Source of the DNA: JBDTNQ01 sp039933635 | Lineage (GTDB): Bacteria; Acidobacteriota; Vicinamibacteria; Vicinamibacterales; SCN-69-37 | NCBI GenBank assembly: GCA_039933635.1 | Contig: JBDTNQ010000032.1 | Coordinates: 1 to 37,074 of the forward strand | Reading direction: 5' to 3' | Length of the DNA: 37,074 nucleotides | Shown here: one piece after another, positions 14,560-23,810 of the stretch | Layout of the letters: each line of letters starts with the position of its first letter | Numbering within the stretch: the first letter of the stretch is position 1 | Notes under the pieces: generated by a model | The model's database searches: none | Seen by the model: the letters and a program-made list of their open reading frames with translations, nothing else | What the model was told of the DNA's origin: nothing | Translations under genes and position numbers: made by a program

Positions 14560-15900
14560 ATGCTCTCATCGCTGTTCGCCGACGACCCACAGCCGCACAC
14601 GGGCACACCGCTGGCCGAACGCATGCGCCCGCGAACGCTCGACGAAGTGCAGGGCCAATCCGCACTGCTCGCGCCGGGACGTCCCCTGCGTCAGGCGCTC
14701 GACCGCGGCATCCTGCACTCCCTCATCTTCTGGGGTCCACCGGGCACCGGAAAAACCACACTCGCGCGACTCATCGCCACCGTCGCGGGAGTCGACTTCA
14801 TTGCGTTCAGCGCGGTGACGTCCGGCATCAAAGAGATCAAGGAAGTCATCACGGCGGCCGAGCGGCGGCGTCAGATGGTGGGACGGCGAACCGTCCTGTT
14901 CATCGATGAAATCCACCGGTTCAACAAGGCGCAGCAGGACGCCTTCCTGCCGCACGTCGAGGCGGGCACCATCGTGCTGATCGGCGCGACCACCGAGAAC
15001 CCCTCGTTCGAGGTGAACTCGGCGCTGCTGTCTCGAGCCAAGGTCTACGTCCTCCAGCCACTCGGCGCTGACGACCTCGCAGCCATCCTCCGCAGGGCCG
15101 TCGATGACGCGGAACGCGGCCTCGGTGCCGACCATGTCTCGGCCGACGACGACGCGCTGATGGCGCTGGCGGTGTACGCCAACGGGGATGCGCGGGTAGG
15201 TCTGAACCTGCTCGAGCAGGCCTCGGCGCTGCTCTCGGCAGACGCTCATGGTGTGCGGCGGCTGGATCTGCCGGCGCTCTCGGGCCTGATCGAACGACGC
15301 GCGCTGCTCTACGACAAGAGCGGCGAAGAGCACTTCAATCTGATTTCCGCCCTCCACAAGTCCATTCGCAACAGCGACGCGGATGCGGCCATCTATTGGC
15401 TGGCGCGCATGCTCGAAGCCGGCGAAGATCCCCTCTACGTCGCTCGTCGTCTGGTCCGGTTCGCCTCCGAGGACATCGGGAACGCCGACACCGCGGCGCT
15501 GGAAGTAGCCCTCGCCGCCAAGGATGCGTCGCACTTCCTCGGCATGCCGGAGTGCAATACGGCGCTCGCCCAATGTGTGGCGTACCTGGCGGCCGCCCCC
15601 AAGAGCAACGCCGTCTACGTGGCTTACAACCTGGCCGCGCGCGACGCCCTGTCGGACGTCGCCTCGCCCGTGCCGCTTCACCTGCGGAACGCGCCGACGA
15701 AGCTGATGGAGTCGCTCGACTACGGCCGCGGCTACAAGTACGCGCACGACGAAACGGCGGGCGTCGCCCAGATGTCGTGCCTGCCGGAACATCTGCAGCG
15801 GCGACGGTACTATGAGCCGACCGACCGCGGCAGCGAACAACGCATCAAAGACGCACTCGACCTGGCGAGGAAGATCAGGGAACGGGGCGGGAACATCTGA
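14560..15900 (+). CDS. rarA: Replication-associated recombination protein A (MgsA/WRNIP1 family ATPase)
   Basis: 446 residues, full length. The N-terminus (LAERMRPRTLDEVQGQ) is typical. AAA+ motifs are Walker A GPPGTGKTT (59-67), Walker B LFIDEIHR (113-120) and sensor 1 GATTENPSF (142-150). The C-terminal tetramerisation part includes SALHKSIRNSDADAAIYWLA and the conserved end with YKYAHDE. RarA works at stalled replication forks with SSB and RecA. It follows the RNA methyltransferase by 8 bases and precedes the CotH-like gene by 10, so the three are probably one transcript. The pairing of rarA with an RNA methyltransferase is not functionally obvious. Confidence 0.97.
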   Translation: MLSSLFADDPQPHTGTPLAERMRPRTLDEVQGQSALLAPGRPLRQALDRGILHSLIFWGPPGTGKTTLARLIATVAGVDFIAFSAVTSGIKEIKEVITAAERRRQMVGRRTVLFIDEIHRFNKAQQDAFLPHVEAGTIVLIGATTENPSFEVNSALLSRAKVYVLQPLGADDLAAILRRAVDDAERGLGADHVSADDDALMALAVYANGDARVGLNLLEQASALLSADAHGVRRLDLPALSGLIERRALLYDKSGEEHFNLISALHKSIRNSDADAAIYWLARMLEAGEDPLYVARRLVRFASEDIGNADTAALEVALAAKDASHFLGMPECNTALAQCVAYLAAAPKSNAVYVAYNLAARDALSDVASPVPLHLRNAPTKLMESLDYGRGYKYAHDETAGVAQMSCLPEHLQRRRYYEPTDRGSEQRIKDALDLARKIRERGGNI

Positions 15901-15910
15901 ACCTCCGGGG

Positions 15911-17242
15911 ATGCGGATACTCCGCCTTCGCGTCGTGCTCGTCGCCGTCCTCGCTGCCGTGGCGGCGCCCATCGGACGCGCAGCTCAGTCGCCGCTCGAC
16001 GTGCCCGGGTTCAAAGCCGCGGATTTCCTCAGCGCCACCCGACTCTGGACCGCGCAGTTCACGTTCACCCCGGAACAATGGGCGGCGATGCAGCCGCGCT
16101 ACGGCGCCGGCGGTGGTGGAGGTTTCGGGGTTGGCGGCCTCGTCGGGCCGGAGGGCGGACGCAACGGCGTCGCCGCCAGGCAGGGGATCGAATTCACCTA
16201 CGTCCACGGTGATCTCGATATCGAGGGGCACCGTTTCTCCGACGTCGCCGTGCGCTACAAAGGCAACGGCTCCTACCTTCGCGCCCGTGGCAGCGACAAG
16301 ATCTCCCTCAAAGCCGACCTGAACAAGCACGTCAAGGGCCAGTCGCTCGCCGGCTTGACGACCCTGAACTTCCAGAACAACATCACGGACATCGGCTGGA
16401 TGAACGAAGTGCTGGCGTACCGGCTCTATGGTGACGCCCGCGCCTACGCGCCGCGCTCGTCGTACGCCAAGGTGTACGTCACCGTGTCCGGCCAGTTCAC
16501 GCAGCGGTATCTCGGGCTCTACTCGATTGCCGAGAACGTCGATGAGGTGTTCACGCGCGACCGGTTCGGCGTGCGCGGGGGCGCGATCCTCAAGCCATCC
16601 ACCCAGCGCCCGTTCACGGACCTGGGGACCGAGTGGTCGGCCTACCGGCAGATTTACGACGCGAAGACCGACCTCACGAATGCGGAGCAGGCTCGGGTGA
16701 TCGAGTTCTCGAACTTCGTCTCCACTTCGAGCGATGCGGAGTTCGCCGCCAGGATTGGAGATTACCTCGACCTCGAGGCCTTCGCGCGCTACTTTGCGGT
16801 GCTCGCGTGGCTGGCCAACGCCGACAGCCTGCTGCAGCTGGGACAGAACTACTACGTCTACCTGCACCCGACCACGCACAAGTTCACGTTCATCGCCTGG
16901 GACCAGGACGGATCGTTCGGCAACTTCCGAGGCAACGCCACGAGTTGGCCCATCGAATCTCCGTGGGCCAACACCAACCTGTTCCTCAGCCGCGTCTACA
17001 ACGTCGAGGCCTTCCGCACCCAGTACCTGGATCGGATGCGGGAGTTCTCACGCACCCTGTTCCTCCCTGCTCGCTTCGCGGCGCAGGTTGCGGACATCGT
17101 CCCGGTCATCCGGCCCGCCGTCGTCGAGGAAGGCACGCAGTGGGTGCCAAGCTTCGATCAGATGGCGAACGGTAGCAGCGGTATCCTGCCGTTCGCGCGG
17201 GCGCGCGCGCAGTTCGTGACGACGGCGCTGCCGCAACACTGA
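15911..17242 (+). CDS. Secreted CotH-family (spore-coat kinase-like) protein
   Basis: 443 residues from the ATG at 15911. A signal peptide is seen at about 1-25 (RILRLRVVLVAVLAAVAAPIGRA). A glycine-rich insert (65-86) separates an N-terminal strand region from the CotH domain. Domain marks are VAVRYKGNGSYL (112-123), TTLNFQNNITD (150-160), YLGLYSIAENVDEVF (200-214), QNYYVYLHP (312-320) and the metal-binding WDQDGSFG (330-337). CotH of Bacillus is an atypical protein kinase; many Gram-negative relatives are exported and uncharacterised. Export and lack of sporulation genes here make a coat role unlikely; phosphorylation of a periplasmic or surface protein is possible. The open frame upstream of 15911 overlaps rarA and is not used, since the signal peptide begins here. 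Confidence 0.88.
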   Translation: MRILRLRVVLVAVLAAVAAPIGRAAQSPLDVPGFKAADFLSATRLWTAQFTFTPEQWAAMQPRYGAGGGGGFGVGGLVGPEGGRNGVAARQGIEFTYVHGDLDIEGHRFSDVAVRYKGNGSYLRARGSDKISLKADLNKHVKGQSLAGLTTLNFQNNITDIGWMNEVLAYRLYGDARAYAPRSSYAKVYVTVSGQFTQRYLGLYSIAENVDEVFTRDRFGVRGGAILKPSTQRPFTDLGTEWSAYRQIYDAKTDLTNAEQARVIEFSNFVSTSSDAEFAARIGDYLDLEAFARYFAVLAWLANADSLLQLGQNYYVYLHPTTHKFTFIAWDQDGSFGNFRGNATSWPIESPWANTNLFLSRVYNVEAFRTQYLDRMREFSRTLFLPARFAAQVADIVPVIRPAVVEEGTQWVPSFDQMANGSSGILPFARARAQFVTTALPQH

Positions 17243-17298
17243 TCGCTGGTCAGCGCACGACGCAACGATCGACCCAGCCTCCGCACCATCACCAAATG

Positions 17299-17335
17299 AC
17301 AGACCCCACGTGGCCGCTGGCCACGTGGGGTCTGT
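17299..17335. terminator. Bidirectional terminator-like hairpin
   Basis: A perfect 17-bp stem (ACAGACCCCACGTGGCC and its complement) has a 3-base loop GCT. It sits between the convergent CotH and TonB-receptor genes, 56 bases after one stop and 31 bases after the other. On the plus strand it is followed by a GT-rich run (GTGTGTGTCTGTGTC) instead of a pure T-tract. Confidence 0.7.
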
Positions 17336-17366
17336 GTGTGTCTGTGTCTCCGTGTGCGACGGTGCG

Positions 17367-20300
17367 CTAGTTGAAGTTGTACCGGAAGCTCACCATCATC
17401 GTGTACACGTCGTTCGAGAAGGTCGTCGTCGAGAACGTCGATGCCGCCAGCGCGTTGTTGATGATGGCCATGCGGTAGCTGTACTTGCCGGTCGCGTCGG
17501 TCGTCACGTTGGTCAGCAGAGGCACCAGGTTCAACGAGCTCGATGACGAGGGGACGGTGAAGCGCTGCCCGACGCCCCAGTTGTGGTTCAACAGGTTGCC
17601 GAAGTTGGTCACGTCGAGCCGCACCTGCCCCGTGTGCTTCGCACCTGCCGCGCGGCCGAAGACGTCCTGGGTGATGCTCAGATCCATCCGCTTCACCATT
17701 GGGAGAAACACGGCGTTCCGCGCCGCGAATTCCCCACGGTGCTTGCTCAGATACGGATCCTGTTTGATGTAGGCCTCGAACGCGTCGTTCTCTTCGGCCA
17801 CCGTGAACGCCCGGGTCGTGGAGGTTGCAGGAATCGCCGCGAAATTCATCTCCGACGTGTCGCGCGGGATGTAGATCAGGTCGTTGTTGCTGATGGAGTC
17901 GCCGTTCATGTCACCCGCGAACACGTAGCTGCCGTTGGTCGCGAAGTTGTTGGAGTTGGTCCGCGCCTCCCAGAAGGCCGACACCGTCGTCGCTCCGAAG
18001 CCGAAGTACTGCTTCGTGTACGACAGGTTCAGAAACACCCTGTGGCCCGGCGAGTTCTGCGAGAAGCCCAGTCCGGGATTGTTGGGATTGGTCGAGTGGG
18101 CGATGCCATTGAACGTGCCTGATGCCGTGCTGCCGGCGTCAACCGTATTCCGCGACTCGCCGTAGGAATAGGCCGTCTTCGCCGTCAGGCCGCGATAGAA
18201 CGACTTCGTCAGCGCGCCGGACGCCACCCACGACTTGCCTACATCCTCGTTCTTCAGCACGAAGTTCTGCAGCACGACGGTGCCCGGCTCCGCGTTGATG
18301 CGCGTCACGCAGCCGCCCTTGTTGCCGGCGGCTGAACAGGTGGTCCCGACCCACCGCGGACGCGTGTCGACGCCCGTAAAGTTGCTCTGCGGGGCCGGCA
18401 GGTTTGCATTGATGTAGTAGACGCCGTTGATGTCGTGGTTGTACACGAACTCCCCAGTGGCGATCAGACCGAACGGCAACTGTTTGTCCACGGCGATATT
18501 GCTGCGCCACACCTGCGGGAACTTGAAGTTGGGATCCGTGACGTTGAGCGCGAAGCTGGCGGCAGACGCGCCGGTGACCACGGGCTTGTAGGCCAAGGTG
18601 TCGGGATTGAACCCCCGGAACGTCGCGCCGCCCGCCGGCAGGTTGTTGTCGTCGAGTCCGCCCAGCAGGAGGCCGGTATTGCCAATCTGGTTCGACAGCC
18701 AGACGTAGGCCGGCTTCCCGGTGAAGACGCCCGTGCCACCACGCACCTGGAGTTTCTGATTCGACAGCACATCCCAGTTGAAACCGACACGCGGCGACCA
18801 GAGCGGCTTGGGATCGGGCAAATTGCCCGTGTTGTACTGCACGGGCTGCCCGTTCTCGTCACGGAAGATCAAAGCGTCAGCGACGGGGTTCGGGAACGTC
18901 GTCTTATCGCTGAGGAAGGGCGTGTCGAGCCGCAGGCCCGCGGTGATGCTGACGTTCGGACGCATGGCCCACTGATCCTGCATGTAGGCGCCGATGTACC
19001 ACGAGTCAATCTGCTGCAGGGGCTTGTCGAGATTCGGCACGTTCATGTAGCCGAGCTGATACCGGCGCAACGGCACGGTCTGGGTCGTTCGATTCTTGTT
19101 GGCCAAGTACGCGTTCGCGTCGGAGTAGAAATCGGCCAGCGTGTTGTAGGTGTACGCGCCGTTCGACAACTGGAAGAACACGTTATCCGAGTGATACTTC
19201 TCGGCGCTGAACCCCGCGGTGAGCGTGTGGCTCCGCGCAAATCGCGTGAAGCTGTCCTGCAGTTGGAACGTCTGGTAGTAGAGCTCGTTGTTCCGCGTGA
19301 ACGGGTCGGGACCAAACGACGTGTACGCCGTGCCCGCGCCGTCGAGGATGTCGACGAACGGGAAGAACTGCGGCGTGCCGCGGCTCTCGTTGTTCGTGGT
19401 GTAGCCGACGATCACGTTGTTCGACATCTTGTCGCCGATCACCGAGTTCCACTCGCCGATGCCCGACTTGAAGTTCTCGAGCTGGCTGTAGTTCGAATTG
19501 GCGAAGCCGAGGAAGTTGGTGCTGTTGCCCGATCCCCGCCCGACGCCGGCCGAACTCGATCCGGACAAGATCTTGTCGGCGCTCGAGGACAGTTGGCTGT
19601 ATCGGAAGTTGATCCGGTTCTTGGTGTTGATGTTGTAGTCGCCCTTCACGAGGAAGGGTTTGGCCGGCGTGTTGCTGCTGATGTTGTTGTACGGACCGGT
19701 GTCGTAGTTGAAGTTGGTCTTCAGGAATGCGCTGAGGGTATCCAGGTCGGACGCGAGCACGCGCGTCACACTCCCGGCCACGGGTTCCCCGCCCTGATTG
19801 GCCCGGAACGTCGAGATCGGACGGACATCAGACTGCTTCTCGAAGCTGCCGAACACGAACAGCTTGTTCGGGATGATCGCGCCACCCACGAACGCGCCGT
19901 TCGTCTTCGTGGTGAAGGTGCCGGGGTTGAACGCCAACCCTTTGGCATTGGTCCCAAGAAAGGACTGGTTGCGATATCTCGAGTAGTAGGACCCGGTCAG
20001 CGTGTTGGTGCCGCTGCGCGTGACGACGTTGACGCCGGCGCCGACGAAGTTGCCCTGTCGCACGTCGTACGGTGCAATGCTCACCTGGATCTGTTCGACG
20101 GCCTCGAGTGAAATCGGCGCCACGCCGGTGCGGTCACCGGGTTGGCCCTGCAGGCCGAACGCGTTGTTGAAGTAGGCGCCGTCGACGGTGATGTTATTGA
20201 GCTTGCTGTCCTGGCCGGCGAAGCTGCCGTTGCTGCCCGCCTGCGGCGCAAGACGCGTGATGTCGTTGATGCGACCGGCGACGGTCGGCAATTCGTTGAG

Positions 20301-20744
20301 GTCAGCACGGGTCACCGCCGTAGCGGCGCCGGTTCTGTTCGAGCTGAAGACCGCGGCGGCCTCGCCCACCACCGTGACACTCTCGGTGACACCCTGCACC
20401 GACAACGTGAAGGACAAATCCTGCGCCACGCCCAGGTTGAGCAGGATGTCTTTCTTCGCGTCGTCCTTGAATCCTGACAAGGTCGCGGTCACGAGGTACG
20501 GACCGCCCACCCGCATCGCGGGGATGAAGAAGCGGCCATCGGACTGTGTGATCGCCCGATAGGTCGTGCCTGACGGCTGATGGACGGCCGTCACCGTCGC
20601 GCCTGGGATGGCCGCGCCCTGGCCGTCCTTCACAAGCCCGGTCATCTCGGCGCTGGTCACGCCCTGCGCCGCGGCCTGACCCACTGCCGCGACAAACAAA
20701 CCAATCGCCAGCAGCGCAAGGGTTCTACGTAACAAATTACTCAT
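17367..20744 (-). CDS. TonB-dependent receptor, Oar-like, with carboxypeptidase-regulatory domain
   Basis: 1125 residues from the ATG at 20744. A signal peptide (1-27, ...AIGLFVAAVGQAAAQ) is followed by a carboxypeptidase-regulatory-like beta domain (about 31-115, EMTGLVKDGQGAAIPGATVTAV). The plug follows (from about 137, TAVTRADLNELPTVAGRIND), then a long beta barrel ending in MMVSFRYNFN. This is the acidobacterial/Oar type; the substrate is unknown (siderophores, glycans or peptides are all possible). I chose this start because GGAGG lies four bases upstream and the signal peptide begins here; the open frame runs on to 20972 but reads as non-protein sequence. No SusD-like partner or TonB/ExbBD lies nearby. 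An inverted repeat about 240 bases upstream could be an operator. Confidence 0.93.
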   Translation of the reverse strand: MSNLLRRTLALLAIGLFVAAVGQAAAQGVTSAEMTGLVKDGQGAAIPGATVTAVHQPSGTTYRAITQSDGRFFIPAMRVGGPYLVTATLSGFKDDAKKDILLNLGVAQDLSFTLSVQGVTESVTVVGEAAAVFSSNRTGAATAVTRADLNELPTVAGRINDITRLAPQAGSNGSFAGQDSKLNNITVDGAYFNNAFGLQGQPGDRTGVAPISLEAVEQIQVSIAPYDVRQGNFVGAGVNVVTRSGTNTLTGSYYSRYRNQSFLGTNAKGLAFNPGTFTTKTNGAFVGGAIIPNKLFVFGSFEKQSDVRPISTFRANQGGEPVAGSVTRVLASDLDTLSAFLKTNFNYDTGPYNNISSNTPAKPFLVKGDYNINTKNRINFRYSQLSSSADKILSGSSSAGVGRGSGNSTNFLGFANSNYSQLENFKSGIGEWNSVIGDKMSNNVIVGYTTNNESRGTPQFFPFVDILDGAGTAYTSFGPDPFTRNNELYYQTFQLQDSFTRFARSHTLTAGFSAEKYHSDNVFFQLSNGAYTYNTLADFYSDANAYLANKNRTTQTVPLRRYQLGYMNVPNLDKPLQQIDSWYIGAYMQDQWAMRPNVSITAGLRLDTPFLSDKTTFPNPVADALIFRDENGQPVQYNTGNLPDPKPLWSPRVGFNWDVLSNQKLQVRGGTGVFTGKPAYVWLSNQIGNTGLLLGGLDDNNLPAGGATFRGFNPDTLAYKPVVTGASAASFALNVTDPNFKFPQVWRSNIAVDKQLPFGLIATGEFVYNHDINGVYYINANLPAPQSNFTGVDTRPRWVGTTCSAAGNKGGCVTRINAEPGTVVLQNFVLKNEDVGKSWVASGALTKSFYRGLTAKTAYSYGESRNTVDAGSTASGTFNGIAHSTNPNNPGLGFSQNSPGHRVFLNLSYTKQYFGFGATTVSAFWEARTNSNNFATNGSYVFAGDMNGDSISNNDLIYIPRDTSEMNFAAIPATSTTRAFTVAEENDAFEAYIKQDPYLSKHRGEFAARNAVFLPMVKRMDLSITQDVFGRAAGAKHTGQVRLDVTNFGNLLNHNWGVGQRFTVPSSSSSLNLVPLLTNVTTDATGKYSYRMAIINNALAASTFSTTTFSNDVYTMMVSFRYNFN

Positions 20745-20976
20745 TGATCCTCCACAACAGGCGTCGCGCCTCTCCACATCAACAACGCGTAAAAAAGTGC
20801 CCGGGAACATCCGCCCATTCATGATCGAGCGTACGGGAGACGCGTGACGAGCACGCAACACCCGCGTCCGATCACGCGAAAACACGGCAATGGTGGGGAC
20901 CTGGGCCGAGAAGGCCGACCCGACTGTCTGGCCGTACATTACCACGACAGTTCGGATGGATATAGGCCGCAAATAT

Positions 20977-21013
20977 GCAGATTTGTCGATACGTGTTCCG
21001 GCAAATCTGTCGA
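20977..21013. promoter_or_regulatory. Operator-like inverted repeat upstream of the TonB receptor
   Basis: CAGATTTG (20978-20985) and CAAATCTG (21002-21009) are perfect inverted 8-mers separated by 16 bases. Each also begins a near-direct 13-base repeat, GCAGATTTGTCGA and GCAAATCTGTCGA, starting 24 bases apart. The site lies in the 286-base gap between mutL and the receptor gene and is locally AT-rich. The regulator is unknown. Confidence 0.4.
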
Positions 21014-21030
21014 AACATGGCCGGGCGGGT

Positions 21031-22830
21031 TCAGATTCGTTCGAAACTCTTCTCGATCTCCCGGCGGGTCAGGCGTAAGACGACGGGGCGGCCATGCGGG
21101 CACACCGACGAGTGGGCCGTACGGCGGAGCTCATCGAGCAGATACTGCATCTTTTCCCGCGGCAGCGGGTCGTTGGCCTTCACCGCCGCATGACACGCCA
21201 TGGTCGCCGCCATCTGCCGCAGCGCGACGTGCACCCCGGCGCCCGGCGCGAGGCCGTCGAGGTCGCTCACCACCGCGCGCAACGCCTCCTCGCTCTGCGT
21301 CCAGTCGAGAATGGCCGGCACGGCCGCCACGCGCACGCTGGAGCCGCCGAAGTCCTCGACGTCGAACCCCAGGCGCTGCAAACCGTCACGGTGCTCCACG
21401 ATCGCCTGATGCGCGCCGGGATCCAGGTCCAACACGATCGGCGTGAGCAGGCGCTGCGACTCGAGAGGCCGCTCGGTCAGCCGCTCGGAGATCTGCTCGA
21501 ACAGAATCCGCTCGTGCGCGACGTGCTGGTCGATGATCGCCAGGCCGTCGTCGTCGGCCGCGATGATGAAGGTGTTCCGGAACTGGCCGAGCGGCACCAT
21601 CGGGCGAATGAGCGCGGCGACGTTCTCGTGGCCCGAGGTCGTCGCGGCTGACGTCGTCGGCGCGGGCCACGCGGGCGCGTCGCCGGCCGGCGTCACGAGT
21701 CCGCCGGGCGTCGCCGGCATCATCGGCCCAAACGCCGAGTCGTTCGGCCCGCGAAAGGTCGAAGACATGTCGAGGGGCAGTGGCGACGTCACGGGCCAGA
21801 CCGCAGGAGACGCCGGCGACACCGGCGAGAGCACAAGCTCCGGCGCCGCCGTCGCGCCCAGCGCGTCAATCACCGCGCGACGGAGCACCTCGTGCACGAG
21901 TCTCTGATCGAGGAACCGCACCTCGGCCTTTGTCGGGTGCACGTTGACGTCCACGCGATCGGCGGGCACTTCGATGAAGAGGTGCACCTCGGGGCTCCGC
22001 TCCTTGATCGTCGCGACGCTGTAGGCCTGCTGAATCGCATGCGTGATCGTGCGGTCGCGGACCATCCGACGATTCACGAACACGTGCTGCGGCCCACGCA
22101 CCGGCCCCTGCTCGGCCAGTTCCGCCACGAATCCGCGAATCGACATGCCGGCGGCGTCCCTCTGCACGCGAACCAGATCCGGCCGCTCGCCATAGATTTG
22201 ATAGAAGCGCTCGTCCAGCGAGCCGGCCGGCGGCGCCTCGAGCAGCGGACGCGTGCCGCTCTTGAGCACGAATCCGACCTCGAAGTATCCCAGCGCGAGC
22301 TGCGTGACCAGGCGCGACACCTGGGACGCCTCGGCGGTGTCCGCCTTGAGGAACTTCCGTCGGGCCGGTAGGTTGAAGAACAGATCGCGCACCTCGACGA
22401 GCGTGCCTTCCGGCGCGCCCACGTCACGCGTCTCCGACACGATGCCGGCGTCCACCTTCACCTCGAAACCGGCCAACGCGCCGCGCGGGCGCGTTCGCAA
22501 TCGGAAGTGCGACACCGACGCAATCGACGGCAGCGCTTCCCCTCGGAACCCGAGCGTGCGGATCGCGGCGAGGTCCGACGCGCTGTGAATCTTGCTCGTC
22601 GCGTGACGTTCGATCGCGAGCTCCGCATCCTCGCGCGACATCCCTTCCCCGTCATCCTCCACCAGGATGAGGGCCTTGCCGCCGAACTCGATCGTGACCG
22701 TCACCCGCGAGGCGCCGGCGTCGACCGCGTTCTCGATGAGTTCCTTGACGACCGAGGCGGGACGTTCGACAACCTCGCCAGCGGCAATCTGGTTGGCGAG
22801 CGCGGGCGGGAGCCGCTGAATGCGACCCAT
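21031..22830 (-). CDS. mutL: DNA mismatch repair protein MutL (endonuclease type)
   Basis: 599 residues from the ATG at 22830. The GHKL ATPase domain shows ELIENAVDAGA (30-40), DDGEGM (59-64) and TLGFRGEAL (92-100). A Pro/Ala/Ser-rich linker (about 330-400) leads to the C-terminal dimerisation domain. That domain carries DQHVAHERILFE (434-445), a variant of the DQHA(X)2E(X)4E metal motif with Val for Ala, plus ACHAAVK (545-551) and CPHGRP (577-582). These mark a nicking-competent MutL as found in bacteria lacking MutH. The start is fixed by its one-base overlap with the corA stop (TGATG); an upstream extension of the frame is antisense-like and lies inside corA. The stop precedes the TonB-receptor promoter region. 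Confidence 0.97.
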   Translation of the reverse strand: MGRIQRLPPALANQIAAGEVVERPASVVKELIENAVDAGASRVTVTIEFGGKALILVEDDGEGMSREDAELAIERHATSKIHSASDLAAIRTLGFRGEALPSIASVSHFRLRTRPRGALAGFEVKVDAGIVSETRDVGAPEGTLVEVRDLFFNLPARRKFLKADTAEASQVSRLVTQLALGYFEVGFVLKSGTRPLLEAPPAGSLDERFYQIYGERPDLVRVQRDAAGMSIRGFVAELAEQGPVRGPQHVFVNRRMVRDRTITHAIQQAYSVATIKERSPEVHLFIEVPADRVDVNVHPTKAEVRFLDQRLVHEVLRRAVIDALGATAAPELVLSPVSPASPAVWPVTSPLPLDMSSTFRGPNDSAFGPMMPATPGGLVTPAGDAPAWPAPTTSAATTSGHENVAALIRPMVPLGQFRNTFIIAADDDGLAIIDQHVAHERILFEQISERLTERPLESQRLLTPIVLDLDPGAHQAIVEHRDGLQRLGFDVEDFGGSSVRVAAVPAILDWTQSEEALRAVVSDLDGLAPGAGVHVALRQMAATMACHAAVKANDPLPREKMQYLLDELRRTAHSSVCPHGRPVVLRLTRREIEKSFERI

Positions 22831-23795
22831 CAGATCCACCGCATGCGGCGGAAGACCCAGAGCATCGACACCGATGTGCCGAGCATGATGCCGCACAGCC
22901 ACCAGAATTGCGCAGCGGGCCCGCCCGGAAAACTGGGCAGCGGCACGTTCATGCCGTACATGCTCGTCAAGACGGTCAGCGGCATGAAGATCGTCGCGAT
23001 GACGGTGAGCACCTTCATCACCTGGTTCAGGCGATTCGACTGATTGGACAGATAGGCGTCGAGCAGGCCCGTGACCCGGTCCTGCAGAAACACCGCTTCG
23101 TCGGTGAGCCGCACCAGGTGGTCGTACACGTCGCGGAAGCGATAGGCCATGCCCTCGGAGATCTGCGGGAACTCGCGTCGCGCGAGGCGGCCGACCGCAT
23201 CCCGCTCGGGCAATGCCACACGGCGCAGCGACGCCACGTCCCGCTTCAGCGCGAGCAACTCCTTCAGGGGACTGCCCGCCGTTGGATCGAACACGATCTG
23301 TTCCATGGCTTCGAGCCGATCCTCCAGCTCGTCCACCTCGGGATTGTAGTGATCGACGAGGCGATCGACGAGCCGGTGGCATAGCCCCACCGGGCCGTCA
23401 GCGAACAGGTCCATATGCCGTAAGCACACGGCCCGCTCGGCATCGATCGACCGCGACGGTTCGTTGTGCACCGTGACGAGGAAGTTGCGGCCGACGAAGA
23501 AGTCGACGTCCTGCGTTTCGAAGCCGGTGTGATCGTCGCACTGCACGATGCCGTGCAGGATCAGGTACAGCAGCGAATCGTAGGTTTCGATCTTGGGGAA
23601 GTGAATCTCGGAGAGGGCGTCCTCAACGGCCAGCTCGTGGATCTTGAAGACGTCCAGCAACAGCCGGCGGTCAGCCTCACCCGGCGCCTCGATGTCCGCC
23701 CACAGCACCTCGGTTGCTTCAGGCGTGAGCCAGGCCGAATCGACCGCGTCGACCTGGTCGACGATGCCGTGACGTTGGACGAGGACGGTCAGCAT
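22830..23795 (-). CDS. corA: CorA-family magnesium/cobalt channel
   Basis: 321 residues. A cytoplasmic N-terminal funnel (1-255, with WADIEAPGEAD, HELAVEDALSE and HFPKIETYDSLLYLIL) is followed by the long stalk helix and two C-terminal membrane helices (about 262-279 and 296-315). The selectivity loop YGMNVPLP contains the invariant GMN (281-283). CorA pentamers admit Mg2+ (also Co2+, Ni2+) under cytoplasmic Mg2+ control. The gene precedes mutL with a TGATG overlap. It has no clear Shine-Dalgarno; a bulged hairpin (23811-23836) lies just upstream of the ATG. Confidence 0.96.
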   Translation of the reverse strand: MLTVLVQRHGIVDQVDAVDSAWLTPEATEVLWADIEAPGEADRRLLLDVFKIHELAVEDALSEIHFPKIETYDSLLYLILHGIVQCDDHTGFETQDVDFFVGRNFLVTVHNEPSRSIDAERAVCLRHMDLFADGPVGLCHRLVDRLVDHYNPEVDELEDRLEAMEQIVFDPTAGSPLKELLALKRDVASLRRVALPERDAVGRLARREFPQISEGMAYRFRDVYDHLVRLTDEAVFLQDRVTGLLDAYLSNQSNRLNQVMKVLTVIATIFMPLTVLTSMYGMNVPLPSFPGGPAAQFWWLCGIMLGTSVSMLWVFRRMRWI

Positions 23796-23810
23796 GAGAA
23801 ATGTTGGAGG

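Noticed and set aside
18435..20111. 558-residue open frame on the plus strand opposite the TonB receptor
   Set aside because: Exactly antisense to a well-supported receptor and Arg/Val/Gly-biased composition, as expected from codon bias at high GC; no domain.
20745..20972. 76-residue extension of the TonB receptor
   Set aside because: A signal peptide and GGAGG mark the start at 20744; the extension shows no protein pattern.
22831..23382. 184-residue extension of MutL
   Set aside because: It overlaps corA on the same strand in another frame; MutL homologs begin at the RIQRLPPALANQIAAGEVVE segment.
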